A stretch of DNA of 64,000 nucleotides from Neckera pumila (GCA_963969595.1 OZ018417.1:3536501-3600500); one strand, 5' to 3'. Positions 1 through 10,886 are shown, counted from the first letter of the stretch. Program-made: numbers and translations. Notes: generated by a model not told the origin, from the letters alone.

Positions 1-420
1 CAAAAAAAAAATCCCATCACACATCTTTTGATCTAGGAAATCTGAACTGTGGATTGAAAGATGCACTTGTATTTTAGAAGTAGGAAAAAAAAATTGAAAA
101 ATGTCAAAATCTCTAACATCTACAAGCTCCTAAAGCCTCATGTGACCTCCCAATAGGCACAACAATAGCCTCTCTTGCCACCTCTGCTGCCCCCTTGGGA
201 GTCAAAGTCAGATTCCTGAGGGGCAGCAGATTCCCGAACTGAAATTAATTTTCAAATGCTCATAACTTTTGGAGGATAAGTCGGAATTTGATGAAATTTA
301 TCTTCCCGCGAAGCTAATGTGATTTCCTATCTCCCAAAAAAGTTTCAGAAAATCATGTGAAAAATTGAGGTCACATGAGCTTGCCCAAAGTACCACTGAA
401 ATTTGGTGAAAATGAGGGTT
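1..420 (-). repeat. Degenerate Family I piggyBac MITE fragment
   Basis: Positions 240-400 follow, in the same order, the terminal half of the well-preserved MITE at 14591-15512 (its 15330-15480): a CATAACTTTTG block, AGCTAATGTGATTTCCTATCT, then AAAAAAGTTTCAGAAAATCA. The terminal CTTTAGGGGTTAA is not found, so this is an old copy cut by the window start and lacking its right end. No coding potential is seen. Confidence 0.45.
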
Positions 421-505
421 GAAGAGATCGTTTTTATAATGAAATTAATTGTTCATCTTGAATTGCCAAAGATTATGGGATAATTTGAAGTTGAGAGATT
501 GGCCG

Positions 506-898
506 CTCATTATCAAAATACATGAATTGTGTTAACTTAAATTTTAGACCTCATTTAGGCGTGGAATAACTATTTTGACAAAACTTTGAACAAAAAATAG
601 TTGGAGATTTAAGCTAAATTTTATCTCCAATAATTGATTTGAGGTTTAGAGCCTCCATCTAAAAGTTATGAACAAAATTCAGAAAAGGTGTTTGAAAATG
701 TCAAAAAAAATGTTCCATCCAATCCCTCTCAAAATTTTGTCTGTAACTTTTAATTGGAGTCTCAAAACCTCAAACAGATTTTTGGAGATAAATTATCCAA
801 CTTTTTTTAGTTCAAGTTTTAAGAAAAAGTTATTATACTATGCCTGAATGACGTCTGAAATTCAACTTTTAACACAATTCCCACATTTGGTGAGCAGT
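506..898. repeat. Foldback element FB1
   Basis: The two halves are inverted copies around a centre near 702. The arm around 525-565 (AATTGTGTTAACTT.., CCTCATTTAGGCGTGG) is matched in reverse by 838-890 (TATGCCTGAATGACG.., TTTTAACACAATT). Inner parts also pair: CTAAAAGTTATGAACAAA against TTTGTCTGTAACTTTTAA. It is non-coding and related to the copy at 8815-9382. The superfamily is unknown. Confidence 0.7.
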
Positions 899-991
899 TG
901 AGTTCCTATTGATCCTAATTTATATAACCCACATGGATTGCTTATTGATCCTATATAGAGCTTATCTTCTCATTTATAATCTCACAAAATG

Positions 992-1050
992 AATTAAGTG
1001 GCTTTTGAAGCTAGTTGCCTTCAACTGCTAGCTTCAAAAGCCATTTAATT
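992..1050. repeat. Short hairpin next to FB1
   Basis: AATTAAGTGGCTTTTGAAGC pairs with GCTTCAAAAGCCATTTAATT across a loop of about 13 bases. A similar GGCTTCAAAAG block follows the FB3 remnant near 39980, so the hairpin probably belongs to the edge of the FB repeat family. Confidence 0.65.
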
Positions 1051-1659
1051 TTGGAATTTGCCCATGTGTATCAAAAAAAAAAATCCACTTAATTTGACTT
1101 AATTGAACTTAATTCGACTAATTTATCAATTAAATAAATTATGCTTGATTGCTTTGTACCTTGGGCTATGAATGACATAGATACTCATAAGGATGTCACC
1201 TGAAACGGCCCTCTAGAGCCCAGTTCTTTCGCCGGGTTCTTTCTCTAAATTTTTTATTGGATCTGGGTTGAGTAAAGTCAAGCTTAAGTTACTTGGGTTG
1301 CGTACATTAGAGCGGCACATAATGAAAGGGCGACACTGACTGACTAGGATGTCAGTTCCAAGTACTGGCTACCGGCTGCTGCATCCTGGTCTGTCAAGTC
1401 ACTGCTGAAGTTGAAATCGTTGTACCGGCTCCCGGCACGGCAAGGCAAGACGAACTCATTGTGTCCCCCACTACTCCCCCTTAGCTTGACTTATTATGCT
1501 AATGTCAGCAACAAGGGTTGTACGCCCACCTGGACTGAGTGGTTCCTGGAACCTGACATCCGTTCCGTTTCATCCTGACAAATTCCAAAACAAAGTTTAC
1601 CCAGCAAAGGATTCCTCCTGCAATTTTCTACATAAGTAAGTTGCATAACAATGTCTTTA
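1051..1659. other. Unassigned stretch
   Basis: No convincing ORF, repeat or RNA gene is seen. Base composition is more balanced than in the flanks around 1200-1600. It may be old unique sequence between repeats. Confidence 0.4.
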
Positions 1660-2333
1660 TTAACCCCTAAAGAACCAAAGGCAGTTTTTTCTTCAAATGT
1701 ATCCTATAGGCTTGATGCAACCCATTTTTTTGGAGGCATTTGGGCCTTATAAGGCCCAAAAAAAAAACACTAACCAAAGGGGGGTCCAGATTTCTAAAAT
1801 TGTGAAGATCTGTTATAAAATACAATTTAGAAGAATATTTTAATGATGACTCTCAAATAATAGTTGTAAAATGCTATTTATAGATCACATTCATATGGTT
1901 AGATCAACAAAAATATATACCAATATTTTTCAATAAAATGTGAAGCCAAAAATTGAATGTTTTTTCTAAAATCAATTGTAGATTGAATATTTATGATTTT
2001 CAAAAGATTTTTTTTCTATAAGTTCAAAATATTGAGTTTTGATTAAAGTGATTTTTGAAGATTGTTATTTGATTTTTTGATTCAAGTCATTTTTGAAGGG
2101 TCATTTTTGAACTGAAAAAGTTATTTTTTGAAGCTTGACCTCCCAATACCTTTTGAATTATAGAATATTTGGAAAGCAAAATCTTCATAATCTAAACCAT
2201 ACAAATGTTAAAGAACTAATATAAGAATCTTCAAACAAAATTGATGGATGGAAAAATGCATTTTGGTGAGTTTAGGATGTGTTTTCGTTCATTCATTGTT
2301 CAAAATCTGCACTCATTGTCCTTTAGGGATTAA
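1660..2333. mobile_element. piggyBac-type MITE, 674 bp
   Basis: It begins TTAACCCCTAAAGAACC and ends GTCCTTTAGGGATTAA, each at a TTAA. The ends match those of the other MITEs, but the inside differs from Families I and II (GCAGTTTTTTCTTC near the start). It has no coding capacity. TTAA target sites and CCCT-type ends indicate mobilisation by a piggyBac transposase. Confidence 0.75.
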
Positions 2334-2434
2334 GTAAGGTCAAAACACCCAAAACCATCAAATTAAGCAATTCAATATAGTTGGAGGCCCCTTTTTCTAG
2401 AAAATAAATGTTTTAGTAGTATTAAATAACACTG

Positions 2435-3028
2435 TTAATCCCTAAAGCCCGGAGGCACATTTTGGGCAAAATTGTGAAAAATTGCCACTTTTAGGGCAAT
2501 GAAAAGAACATGAAAAAAAAAGATTTTTTTCAAAATTCAACCGTACAAATTTGCACTAGACTACTATAGGAATGTGTGGAAAAAATTTCAAAAACTTTGA
2601 CCGCACGGATTGAAAGATTATAATATTTGAAGTTAGAAGAAAAAGTTTTCTTTCAACCTTGCCCGACAAGGCCGGCAAAATTTAATAACTCCTCAAGTGA
2701 GATTTTTACATTATGTATGCTTTCTTTTTTTTACATTTGCATCTTATATTATATAAGTTACATGCATGGCAAATTTCAAGAGTTGATGAGCTTTTGTGCA
2801 AGAGATTCTCCAAATATTTCCACACTACCCAAGCTACCAAAAAAGTTCAAGTCAACATAACTTTTGATCCGGGTACTCAAATTTGAAAAAAGTGACATTT
2901 TCAACAAGGGGGTACATATACACACCTTTTGTCAAAATTTCACAAACATCTAACCAAAATGGACTTCATAGGAACCTATCCGAATTTTCAATTGTCCGTT
3001 CAACGGATAATTGTTCTTTAGGGGTTAA
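2435..3028. mobile_element. piggyBac-type MITE, 594 bp
   Basis: It begins TTAATCCCTAAAGCCC and ends TTCTTTAGGGGTTAA. It contains the superfamily block for a cyto-like AT-rich module (GACCGCACGGATTGAAAGAT, 2600-2619) also seen in Family I. The short ORFs crossing it have no family resemblance and are regarded as chance. Confidence 0.75.
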
Positions 3029-3252
3029 CCAACATTGTGGGGGTCCTTTTGCTTCCACAGGAAGTAGAAGCCTCCAGCATAGCAACTTCTTTGCTAGCCA
3101 ATATTCTCTTGCAACTTCCCATTCAACCAATGGAACTAAAAGTTGCAATTCTTTAGCTAGCCAATGATTTTCTTTAGATTATAACTAAGTGTATTCATTG
3201 TAAGATACATAGGGAGGTATTCTTCCTTTTCCAAGGGGAAGGGTTAGGTTGG
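3029..3252. other. Short spacer between two MITEs
   Basis: The sequence is a unique-looking spacer. Its first 80 bases resemble the flank after the MITE ending at 58693 (CCAAC.TTG.GGG.TC.TTTTGCT), so it may belong to an older repeat that received both insertions. Confidence 0.35.
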
Positions 3253-4194
3253 TTAATCCCTAAAGGACCTTTGTCCCCCGACAAATGGACAAATGGGACA
3301 AATGGGATTTTGGGCAGGTACCTACGGGCTGAATTTTTGTCATGATTTTCTCAGCATATTTTTAGAGATAGAAAAATTGATAAGCTTTGTGGGAATTTAA
3401 TTTTTTTTCAATTGGTGCCCGGGAACAAAAGTTATACCCAAATAACCTCAAAACAGGGGAGAAGGGGCAGCAAAATTTTTTTGCAAAAAATTAAAATTTT
3501 CAAATTTTTTTTTCCCTTATAGATTATATTTTTGTCTATTTGGGAAGCTTTGATTCATTTCATTTGAATTTTTTATGAGAAAGTAATGGACAATCTTGTT
3601 TTTTGGGTAATTAGAGCATCTTCTTGAAAAAAATAACTTGTAGGATTCATTTTGGAATGCAATGTTTGCAATTTTTCAAATAAAAATGTTCCTCATGGTT
3701 TGGTTTTTGTGCTAGAACAATCTCACCATTGGGATTAGTGCATTTTTTAATTCCATCTAAAAGATATTAATATTTTAGATTTTCCCTCTATCTTGTATCT
3801 ACTTCTACTTAATAATTTTTTTAAGAATGAAAATTAAGTTTTTTTTAATTTCTTTTTTTTCCCTAGACTCTCAACCCAATTCTCCACTAGGAAGATTTAA
3901 AGCTCAAAACTCTGTAGTGCAAAAGATTTAAGTTAAAAATGTTCAAAGTCAAAAAATCTAGTCCCGCAATGTGCTAAAAAACTTGTTTTTTTCACTTCAA
4001 ATGCAAATATCTTGCAATCTGTGCGGTCAAAAATTTTGAAATTTATTCCACACATTCTCATACTAGTTAGGTATAAGATCCTATGGTTAGATGTGCAAAG
4101 AAACCATTTTTCAAATTTTTTTACTCTTTGCTCTAGAAATGGCAGTTTTGAGAATTTTTTGGCAGAAATAAAGCCTTGGTCTTTTAGGGGTTAA
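3253..4194 (+). mobile_element. Family I piggyBac MITE, full length (942 bp)
   Basis: It begins TTAATCCCTAAAGGACC and ends CTTTTAGGGGTTAA. The internal order is typical of Family I: a GTCCCCCGACAAATGG block, GGGATTTTGGGCAGG, GGTGCCCGGGAACAAAAG, GACAATCTTG, a CAATCTCACCATTGGGATTA block, then GATCCTATGGTTAGATGTG. No reading frame matches a protein family. Its right TTAA (4191-4194) is also the left TTAA of the next element. Confidence 0.88.
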
Positions 4195-4773
4195 CCTCTA
4201 AAGTCCCAAGGCCATTTATCCATCAAAAACCACTTAAAACTACCATTTTTTTGCATTCACACAAGAAAGCAAAAAATATATATTTTTTAGAATCTAACCA
4301 TACGATATTGTACTTCACTTGTCTGGGATCATGTGGTAAAAATTTCATCAAATTTGACGGTAAAAATTGGAAGATATTAGCATTCAAAGTCGAGCAAAAA
4401 GTTTTTTTCAAGAATATGCTTAGATTGCCCAAAAAATAAGATTGTCCATAACTTTCTTATCACTAGTCCAAATAGAATGAATCAAAGTTTCACATATAGG
4501 CAAAAATATAAAATATTAGGAATTTTTTTTTAATAATTATTTTGACTTTTTGTGAGTTTTTTTGGGCTACCCACCAACCTCCGCTTTCAGCTTTTTATGC
4601 CATAACTATTCTTTCTGGACATCAATTGAAATATAAATTACATTTTCAAGAAGCTTATGTATTTTTCTAGCTTCACAAAAAGCTTTAGAAAATTATGATA
4701 AATATTGCAACCGTAGAAGCCTAACCGAAGTTGCATTTTGGCCCCCGAAGGGCCAATGGGACTTTAGGGTTAA
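4191..4773 (-). mobile_element. Family I deletion derivative (583 bp)
   Basis: It begins TTAACCTCTAAAGTCCC and ends GGGACTTTAGGGTTAA, in reverse orientation relative to 3253-4194. About 330 bp of the family middle is missing. The junction (AAAAAGTTTTTTTCAAGAA) is the same as in the 585-bp copy at 25744-26328, so this is an amplified deletion subfamily. It shares one TTAA with the preceding element. Confidence 0.85.
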
Positions 4774-5043
4774 CAATGTTATGTAACAATTGAAAATCAC
4801 AAATTATTTTGAATCATGAATCATTTTGAATGTCAAAATTAAATCTTAAGGAAAAAAAGATCAAAGTATTGAAGTACGTTAAATAGTGTGCCATTCTTTT
4901 TTATAAACTACCTCATAAACAAAATTTGAAAAAAACTAAAATGTCTTGAGTTTAATTCAATGATGTGGATATAACATCATTAAAGTTGCACACACCAAAA
5001 TGTACAAAAACCATCCTTTCTTCAATATGTACTCAAAGCCTAG

Positions 5044-5092
5044 TTAACCATCTAAAGGATACAAAATGACCCCGGCATCCTTTGAGGATTAA
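5044..5092. mobile_element. 49-bp TIR-to-TIR micro-element
   Basis: The sequence runs from TTAACCATCTAAAGGAT to ATCCTTTGAGGATTAA with only about 16 bases between. The ends resemble degenerate MITE termini. It may be an extreme internal deletion product, or chance in a TTAA-rich area. Confidence 0.4.
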
Positions 5093-6067
5093 CCATAGAA
5101 GGACTCTATCATATGACCAAGGTGCCCAAAAATGATGTGATTTTTGGATCAACATGCACATTCTTCATTTCAACTTTGGAAGTCATCCATTGGACACTTT
5201 TAGGCCGTCGTATTGTTAAAGGATTAACCTTGGAAGAACGGGCCCATAACCACAAATTTTAGACCTTTTAATCCTTCACTTTGTTTACTACTATTTTGCA
5301 ACTACATATGAATGAATTTGTTTTAATTTATTTTCTATATATGAAATCATATGCCTACTTTGATTCATAAAACTTTCAAACTTTTTTGTGAAAATTAGAA
5401 ATTATCATAGATTTTTTTTTTAAGATTGAAAAAAATTCATATCAAATACAAAATATATGCAAAAAATATGAAATTCTCACCATATGTATATATTATAGCG
5501 TATAACATCACATACAAGTCAAAAGAAGAATGGTAATTTGAATCTGAAAGACCGGCATGAATGGTAGTTATTGCACCATCCCTCCACCATAGTTGGGTGG
5601 ACTATGGTAGTAACACCCTTCCAACACCTAGCAATGTCAAGGCTAAGCCACTGAGACAAGTCTGCAGAGATAATTGGTATAAGCCAAAGTTATTATGTCA
5701 TTTTAAAATTAGAAAATCAACAGACTATAGCTGTAGGTTCAAAGTTTGAATTGCAATAAAATATTAAAATTTTCAAAATTTCTAATTTCCTAATTGGAAT
5801 AGAAATTAAACTTGATAAATTTTATTTCATTAGTTGGACTCAAATTCAAAAAATATTATTTTTATGGCTAATATTTACATTAAGTGGACAAAATATACTA
5901 TAAAGATGATTTGTGAATTAAGAATCTTCTTCTTTTGAAAAGTCAATAATACCATAATGAAAAAACGTTTAATATAATTCACCTAAATTATATTCAAGCA
6001 ATGCATTCCCCTTCCAAATTTTGATGGGAAAATATCCATCCTATAATCCTACTTGATGTCGTCCATA
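5093..6067. other. AT-rich stretch with possible P2-type end remnants
   Basis: GTTAAAGGATTAA at 5215-5227 and TTAGACCTTTTAATCCTT near 5261-5278 resemble the right end and the left edge of element P2 (28358-33413). Otherwise nothing is seen. The 62-codon frame at 5561-5749 has no supporting evidence. Confidence 0.3.
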
Positions 6068-6236
6068 GGACACAAAGCATCTTCACCAGAGTTTTAAGAC
6101 TAAATTGTCAATATAAGCATTTTTGTGTTTTCTGAGAGGTCACATAATTGTAAAAATTGTCTTGAAACAGGTGACCAAATTGTATTGAAAGTTTTTTGCA
6201 AATAGAATTTGAATTTTGTGAAGATGCTTTGTGCCC
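6068..6236. repeat. Inverted-repeat element of about 170 bp
   Basis: GGACACAAAGCATCTTCAC (6068-6086) is matched in reverse by GTGAAGATGCTTTGTGCCC (6218-6236) with one mismatch. An inner pair (GGTCAC.. and GGTGACC) lies inside. It is a small non-coding foldback or MITE; its superfamily is unknown. Confidence 0.55.
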
Positions 6237-6245
6237 TTCAAGTTT

Positions 6246-6330
6246 GATGTACAAAAAAAGTAGATATTTATATAGTGTGAGATGTTGATTAATTAGTTAT
6301 TTGTCGCCTTAATACCCCTATTCAGTGTAC
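6246..6330. repeat. Dispersed repeat, copy 1 of 2
   Basis: GATGTACA..GTAGATATTTATATAGTGTG and CCTTAATACCCCTATTCA recur at 8424-8507 in the same orientation with a few changes and a small indel. Confidence 0.7.
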
Positions 6331-7772
6331 CTAGGAATCAATCTTTTGGTAAATATGCCCATTCTTTAAAATGATGCAAGGGCTTTTCCTATCAAGAATA
6401 GCATTTAGAGCAAATAGCATCCTACAAATCAATGCTATCTACTCTGCTTAATGTTTGACTGTCAAGTGGAAGTGCAAATCCATGTCTAATAATGGTAAGT
6501 TAGATTTTGGATTTCCACCTAGGCTATTAAATTCTTGGGGAATGTTGGTTTGTATTCTTTTTTTTGCCTCTGAAATTAAATGCTCTTTTATAAACAAGAA
6601 TGGATGTGACTGTGAGGCTTTGTCCTAGATAACCTGCAATATAGTTTATCGATAGTGAACATTGGAGAAATTAAACAAAGGAAACATCAGATCAATCATA
6701 TGCAAGCATAATCAAATTTAAAATTAAAAAAAAAAAAAAAATTTCAATCAAATCCTCCATCTATCAAGGAGGAGGGTTTGACTGGGCATACTTCCTTTTT
6801 GGCCAATCCCTAATTGTGTTCTGTAGTGTAAATGTGCATGGTTGTATATAGGATTTGGAAACTTGGTTTTAGAAACCATACCATAGTTGTAGGACCGGGT
6901 CGGCGGAAAATAAATTCTTAGAAATATATGCCAAAATTGTAGGGAAATTATTTTCTTCAAAAAATAAAAAAATTGTATAGTGAAAAAAAGAATATTGCCG
7001 GAAAAAATTCTATTTTTAACATTTATCAAACCTTATATTTCAGGAAAAAGTATATATTAGGGAGAGAGGTGCCAACCCTGCCCCTACACTTACAGTAGGT
7101 TAGTTGTTGCGAGAATCAATGCCATAGCCTTTGTTCAAAGGACAGAGCCAAGAAACAAATACTGCAAGACCCAATACCTTTGAACTTCATACTCTTTCAC
7201 AAGGTCTACCAACCTAAAACTTCCATGTTTCTAACTCTGTCATCATCTACACAACAAACATTTTTGGTTTGAAATGTGCCACAGCATGAGTACATGATGA
7301 TGATGATGGAATTAGAAACATGATGTTGTTTCTTATAGGGTGGTTGATCTTATTAATTTTCAATGCAAATGACTAGAATGACATAAAATGCTTCCAATTC
7401 AAGGAGGTTTCTTCTGAAATCTGTCCAGTAAACATCATCTGAAAATAAACAGCATTTGCATGAAAAATATGCAGTGAATGCAGGACTGTTGCCATGTGCA
7501 CAAGAAGTTAACGTTATCCTTTTCAGAGACCGACTTGCGGCGAATTTTGGCGTATATTATCGTTGCTTCTGCCTTGGATAGTCAACTGAGAAACATGTAC
7601 AGTAAGGTAAACTGGGCGCACTGTTCTAACTTACAGTGGGAGTTAGACTGCCATGACTGAGGATACTGATAAGCTTATCACTGATGTGGTATTAAGGGGA
7701 CGAAAAAATTGAAAGGGACTTATCCTCAAAAACTGTAGATGTTTGAAACATAATGTACAGTCCCTGTACACT
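6331..7772. other. Unassigned stretch
   Basis: No supported gene is seen. There is an A-run at 6728-6741 and an ATG-repeat tract near 7300. The 93-codon reverse frame at 6748-7029 and the 60-codon frame at 7478-7660 show no recognisable motif. Confidence 0.4.
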
Positions 7773-8415
7773 TTAACCCCTAAAGGATCAGCCTGCTATT
7801 TTTAGCAACATAGCGATTTTGGGCAGGTACCTGGGGCTAGAGTTTTTCATATTTTAAGCTGAAATTTAAATACAAGGTGGGGACGAGGAATATCTTTCAT
7901 GTGCACTAAATTTCATGACATTTCAAAATAGGACTCAAAAGTTATGGCCTAATATGTTACTTTTTTCACCGAGCGGGCAATCTGGGCAGGTCTGAAAAAA
8001 TCACTTTCTTCAAAAATAAAAATCTGAAATTGGTTTTCTAGAGTGATATATATGTGGGAAGCTTTAAATCATTCCATTGCGACAAATGAGTAAAAAGTTA
8101 TGAGGTTTTTTAGTTTGCGGGCAGTTACGGATTCTTTACTTTGAAATAAATTTTGGAGTTGTTTATTTAACTCAAGTTTTAATATTTTTTGAAAAAAAAA
8201 ATCATAGGATTTAGTTTTTTTATTAAAACATTACAACCATTGGGATTGACATTTTTCAATTCCGTAATTAAATTCTTAACAGTTTAGTATTCTTAACAGT
8301 TTAGTATTTACATGTATCAAAAAAGTGTTTTTTTCAAAAATTTGATACTTGTACTAAAAATGGCAATTTTTGAGTGGTTTCGGTGAAAACCTAGTCATGG
8401 AACCTTAGGGGTTAA
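7773..8415 (+). mobile_element. Family II piggyBac MITE, internally deleted (643 bp)
   Basis: It begins TTAACCCCTAAAGGATC and ends ACCTTAGGGGTTAA. The Family II modules are in order: AGCAACATAGCGATTTTGGG, GGTGGGGACGAGGAATATC, then the GGTGAAAACCTAGTCATGG end. A 17-bp direct duplication (ATTCTTAACAGTTTAGT, 8272-8305) sits by the deletion point. Confidence 0.85.
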
Positions 8416-8423
8416 TAACTAAT

Positions 8424-8507
8424 GATGTACAATAAATGTAGATATTTATATAGTGTGAGATGTCGATTAATTATTATGGGTCCCCTTAATACCCCTATTC
8501 AATGTAC
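8424..8507. repeat. Dispersed repeat, copy 2 of 2
   Basis: This is the second copy of the repeat at 6246-6330. It begins nine bases after the Family II MITE that ends at 8415, so that MITE may have inserted into or beside it. Confidence 0.7.
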
Positions 8508-8814
8508 AAGTCACTCTTGGCCATGGTTTTATTTGTAGGCAGTATAACATTCAATAGCCTTTAGAGAGGCTGCCTTTCCTCTCTGCAGTCCTCATCCACA
8601 AAATTCATCCTTACATAATTAATGTAATCTTGGGCACCGGGATAGTGGCAATACATTATGGTATGTTCTATTTTCTTTTGTTAATTTCAGGATTAGCCAT
8701 ATAAATCAACAAATATTTGTAGAACAAGATGTTAGAAATTAATCCAATGAGTAATGCAATATAACCATTTGTCATAAATAACTTATTTTGAATTTTTAAG
8801 TGAAAAGACAACTC

Positions 8815-9382
8815 TACACACATGGGGTGGTGGGAGGTAGAACAACCCATGTGGAATAAATAAATTAGAATTTGTAGTTTCTCAAGCACTCATAGTTAAG
8901 TCAAAAGTAGGAATTGTGTTTAAAGTGGAGTTTCATACCTCATTTAGGCATAGTAGAATAACCTTTTTCAAAAGACTTTGGACTAAAAAAAGTTGGTTAA
9001 TGAAGAAAAGTTTCTCTTTTAAAAATTTGTTTTGTATTTTGATTTTCCAATCAAAAGTTATGAATAAATTTGAGAAAAGGGTTGGAACAATGTTAAAGAA
9101 AATGTCTATTCCAACCCTTCTCTCAAATTTGTCCATAACTTCTGATTAGAGATTCAAAATGCCAAACGGGTTTTGGAGGTAAAACTTATCTTGATTTACC
9201 AAAAATATTGGTTCAAATTTTTTTGAGAGGAGTTATTCTACTATGCCTATATGAGGTCTAAAATTCTACTTTTAACACAGTTTTTTGTTTTTGTTTCAAC
9301 TATTAGTGCTTGAGAAACTACAAATTCTTATTTATTCATCCCTTATGGGTTGTTCTACCTCCTACCACTCCATGTGTGTGTA
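8815..9382. repeat. Foldback element FB2, 568 bp
   Basis: The arms pair along almost their whole length about a centre at 9098. TACACACATGGGGTGG at the left matches the CCA.TCCATGTGTGTGTA region at the right. AACTACAAATTCT.ATTTATT and TAGTGCTTGAG pair with their left partners. The overlapping ORFs on both strands at 8916-9149 are a by-product of the symmetry and not genes. Confidence 0.8.
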
Positions 9383-9396
9383 TATATATATATATA
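9373..9396. repeat. TG/TA microsatellite
   Basis: A TGTGTGTG run passes into TATATATATATATATA at the right edge of FB2. Confidence 0.85.
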
Positions 9397-9409
9397 GCTT
9401 TCTTTTCCA

Positions 9410-9570
9410 TTGAAAACTCAAAATATTATTGGTTTTATATGAATGCAAGCCATAAGTTTGGTTCATTATTTTTTTCATTTTTTACAAAATACAAAAAAAA
9501 TATTAAAGAAATAATGAACCAAACTTTTGGCTTGCATTCATATAAAACCAATAATATATTGAATTTTCAA
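9410..9570. repeat. 161-bp near-perfect palindrome
   Basis: TTGAAAACTCAAAATATTAT pairs with ATAATATATTGAATTTTCAA. Inward, GGTTTTATATGAATGCAAGC pairs exactly with GCTTGCATTCATATAAAACC, and TTTGGTTCATTATT with AATAATGAACCAAA. The central loop is about 40 bases of A/T-rich sequence. Confidence 0.85.
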
Positions 9571-9723
9571 AACACAATGTGTAAATGTAGAACATTGTTA
9601 ATTGTGTGTTTGGTTTAATGGGTGTATGAACTTTGATTTTGTTTTAATTTTTAATGTACATTGTATAGTTGTAGCCAGCTGACTTACTCTTTAACAAAAT
9701 TGACGCGTGTAAATTAGCTACTG

Positions 9724-9788
9724 ATGGTGTGGTATATTCCACATCATCTCATCCGGCAGATGAAATAGTGTGGAATACACCACACCAT
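9724..9788. repeat. Hairpin, 20-bp stem
   Basis: ATGGTGTGGTATATTCCACA pairs with TGTGGAATACACCACACCAT with one mismatch, around a 25-base loop. A half-site like this occurs near 40186 (GGTGTAAAATATTCCACATC). Confidence 0.75.
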
Positions 9789-10877
9789 TTTGTCTGGAGG
9801 AAGGCAACCCACCATTTTGCTATTGAATGTTATGAGGGCCTCTTTTGGACATACATTTGATTTTAAACAATTATTTTGAATAAGTGTGATTTTGGATCAC
9901 AACTAGGAGCAAATGTAGCACAAATTGAAGTTTCAATGACAAAATAGATTGACTTAGCGACCACTAAAACCTCTTCAACCTTTATTTAGGGATATAAGTT
10001 CTTTGCAAATAATTATTGTAGCTACAATCAGGTCTTGAAATTCACTATCACTTGATTGGCCTTGTGGCAAGAGTTTGTCCATGGAAATTAGCATAATGAC
10101 AAAACTGGAGAAGTTGCGCCCCATTTTGGTCTTTAGGTGCAACTACAAATGTAGGGGCAAAGTGATTTCAATAAATCAAGAATTTCTCAAGAAATATTTT
10201 GAATTATGATGTGCACTCTATAGCACCTTCAATTTGGTATCATTGTGTGTTCATTACATGGACTCTAATCCCAAATGCTAGTTGTATGTATAACAATTAG
10301 ATATACAAATTCTTGATTTAAAAAAGGTATAAGTTCACACAAGTCGTATTTCATATGACTTATTGAGAGAATATCTAACTTAGAACAAAGTTATACCAAC
10401 AAATGAGATGCTAAACCAAGTTGTAGTCAACTTACAATTTGGTGTGGGTATAATATGTGCATTATTCCATTATGCACAATGAGGCAATTTATCATGTTCA
10501 GCATGTCATTGTTAATGTTCTTAATCTTGGAGTATTTGGATAATACGCAAAAGGACGTATTATTGTAATTTCTTACTCCCTTTGCAACACCTACTCGTAA
10601 AGACATTGGAAGGAGGGAGTTGCGTACATAAATTTCCTTGAATCATGTGTGCAATCTTGAGCATATTGTACTGAAATGAATCCTAACATTTACATGGGAT
10701 ATTTTTCTAAACTCGATTAGTGCACACATAGTAGAGAGCCTAAAATACATTGTACACCATCATGATAAATGTGTAATACGTTGTCGTGTTGTACATTCGT
10801 ACATAGTGTAAAAATATATATTATATGTTTTATCGAGTAGCTTCAAGGTGACGCCTTCCTATTGAGGTGCATGACAT
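9789..10877. other. Unassigned AT-rich stretch
   Basis: No supported ORF, TTAA-type end or RNA gene is seen. Confidence 0.4.
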
Positions 10878-10886
10878 CTATATAAG
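10878..10886 (+). promoter_or_regulatory. TATA box candidate
   Basis: CTATATAAG lies 69 bases upstream of the ATG at 10955, a plausible core-promoter spacing for a short 5' leader. The base composition changes from AT-rich to balanced just here. Confidence 0.5.

Noticed and set aside
8916..9149. Overlapping ORFs on both strands inside FB2
   Set aside because: They mirror each other because of the palindrome; no codon bias or motif.
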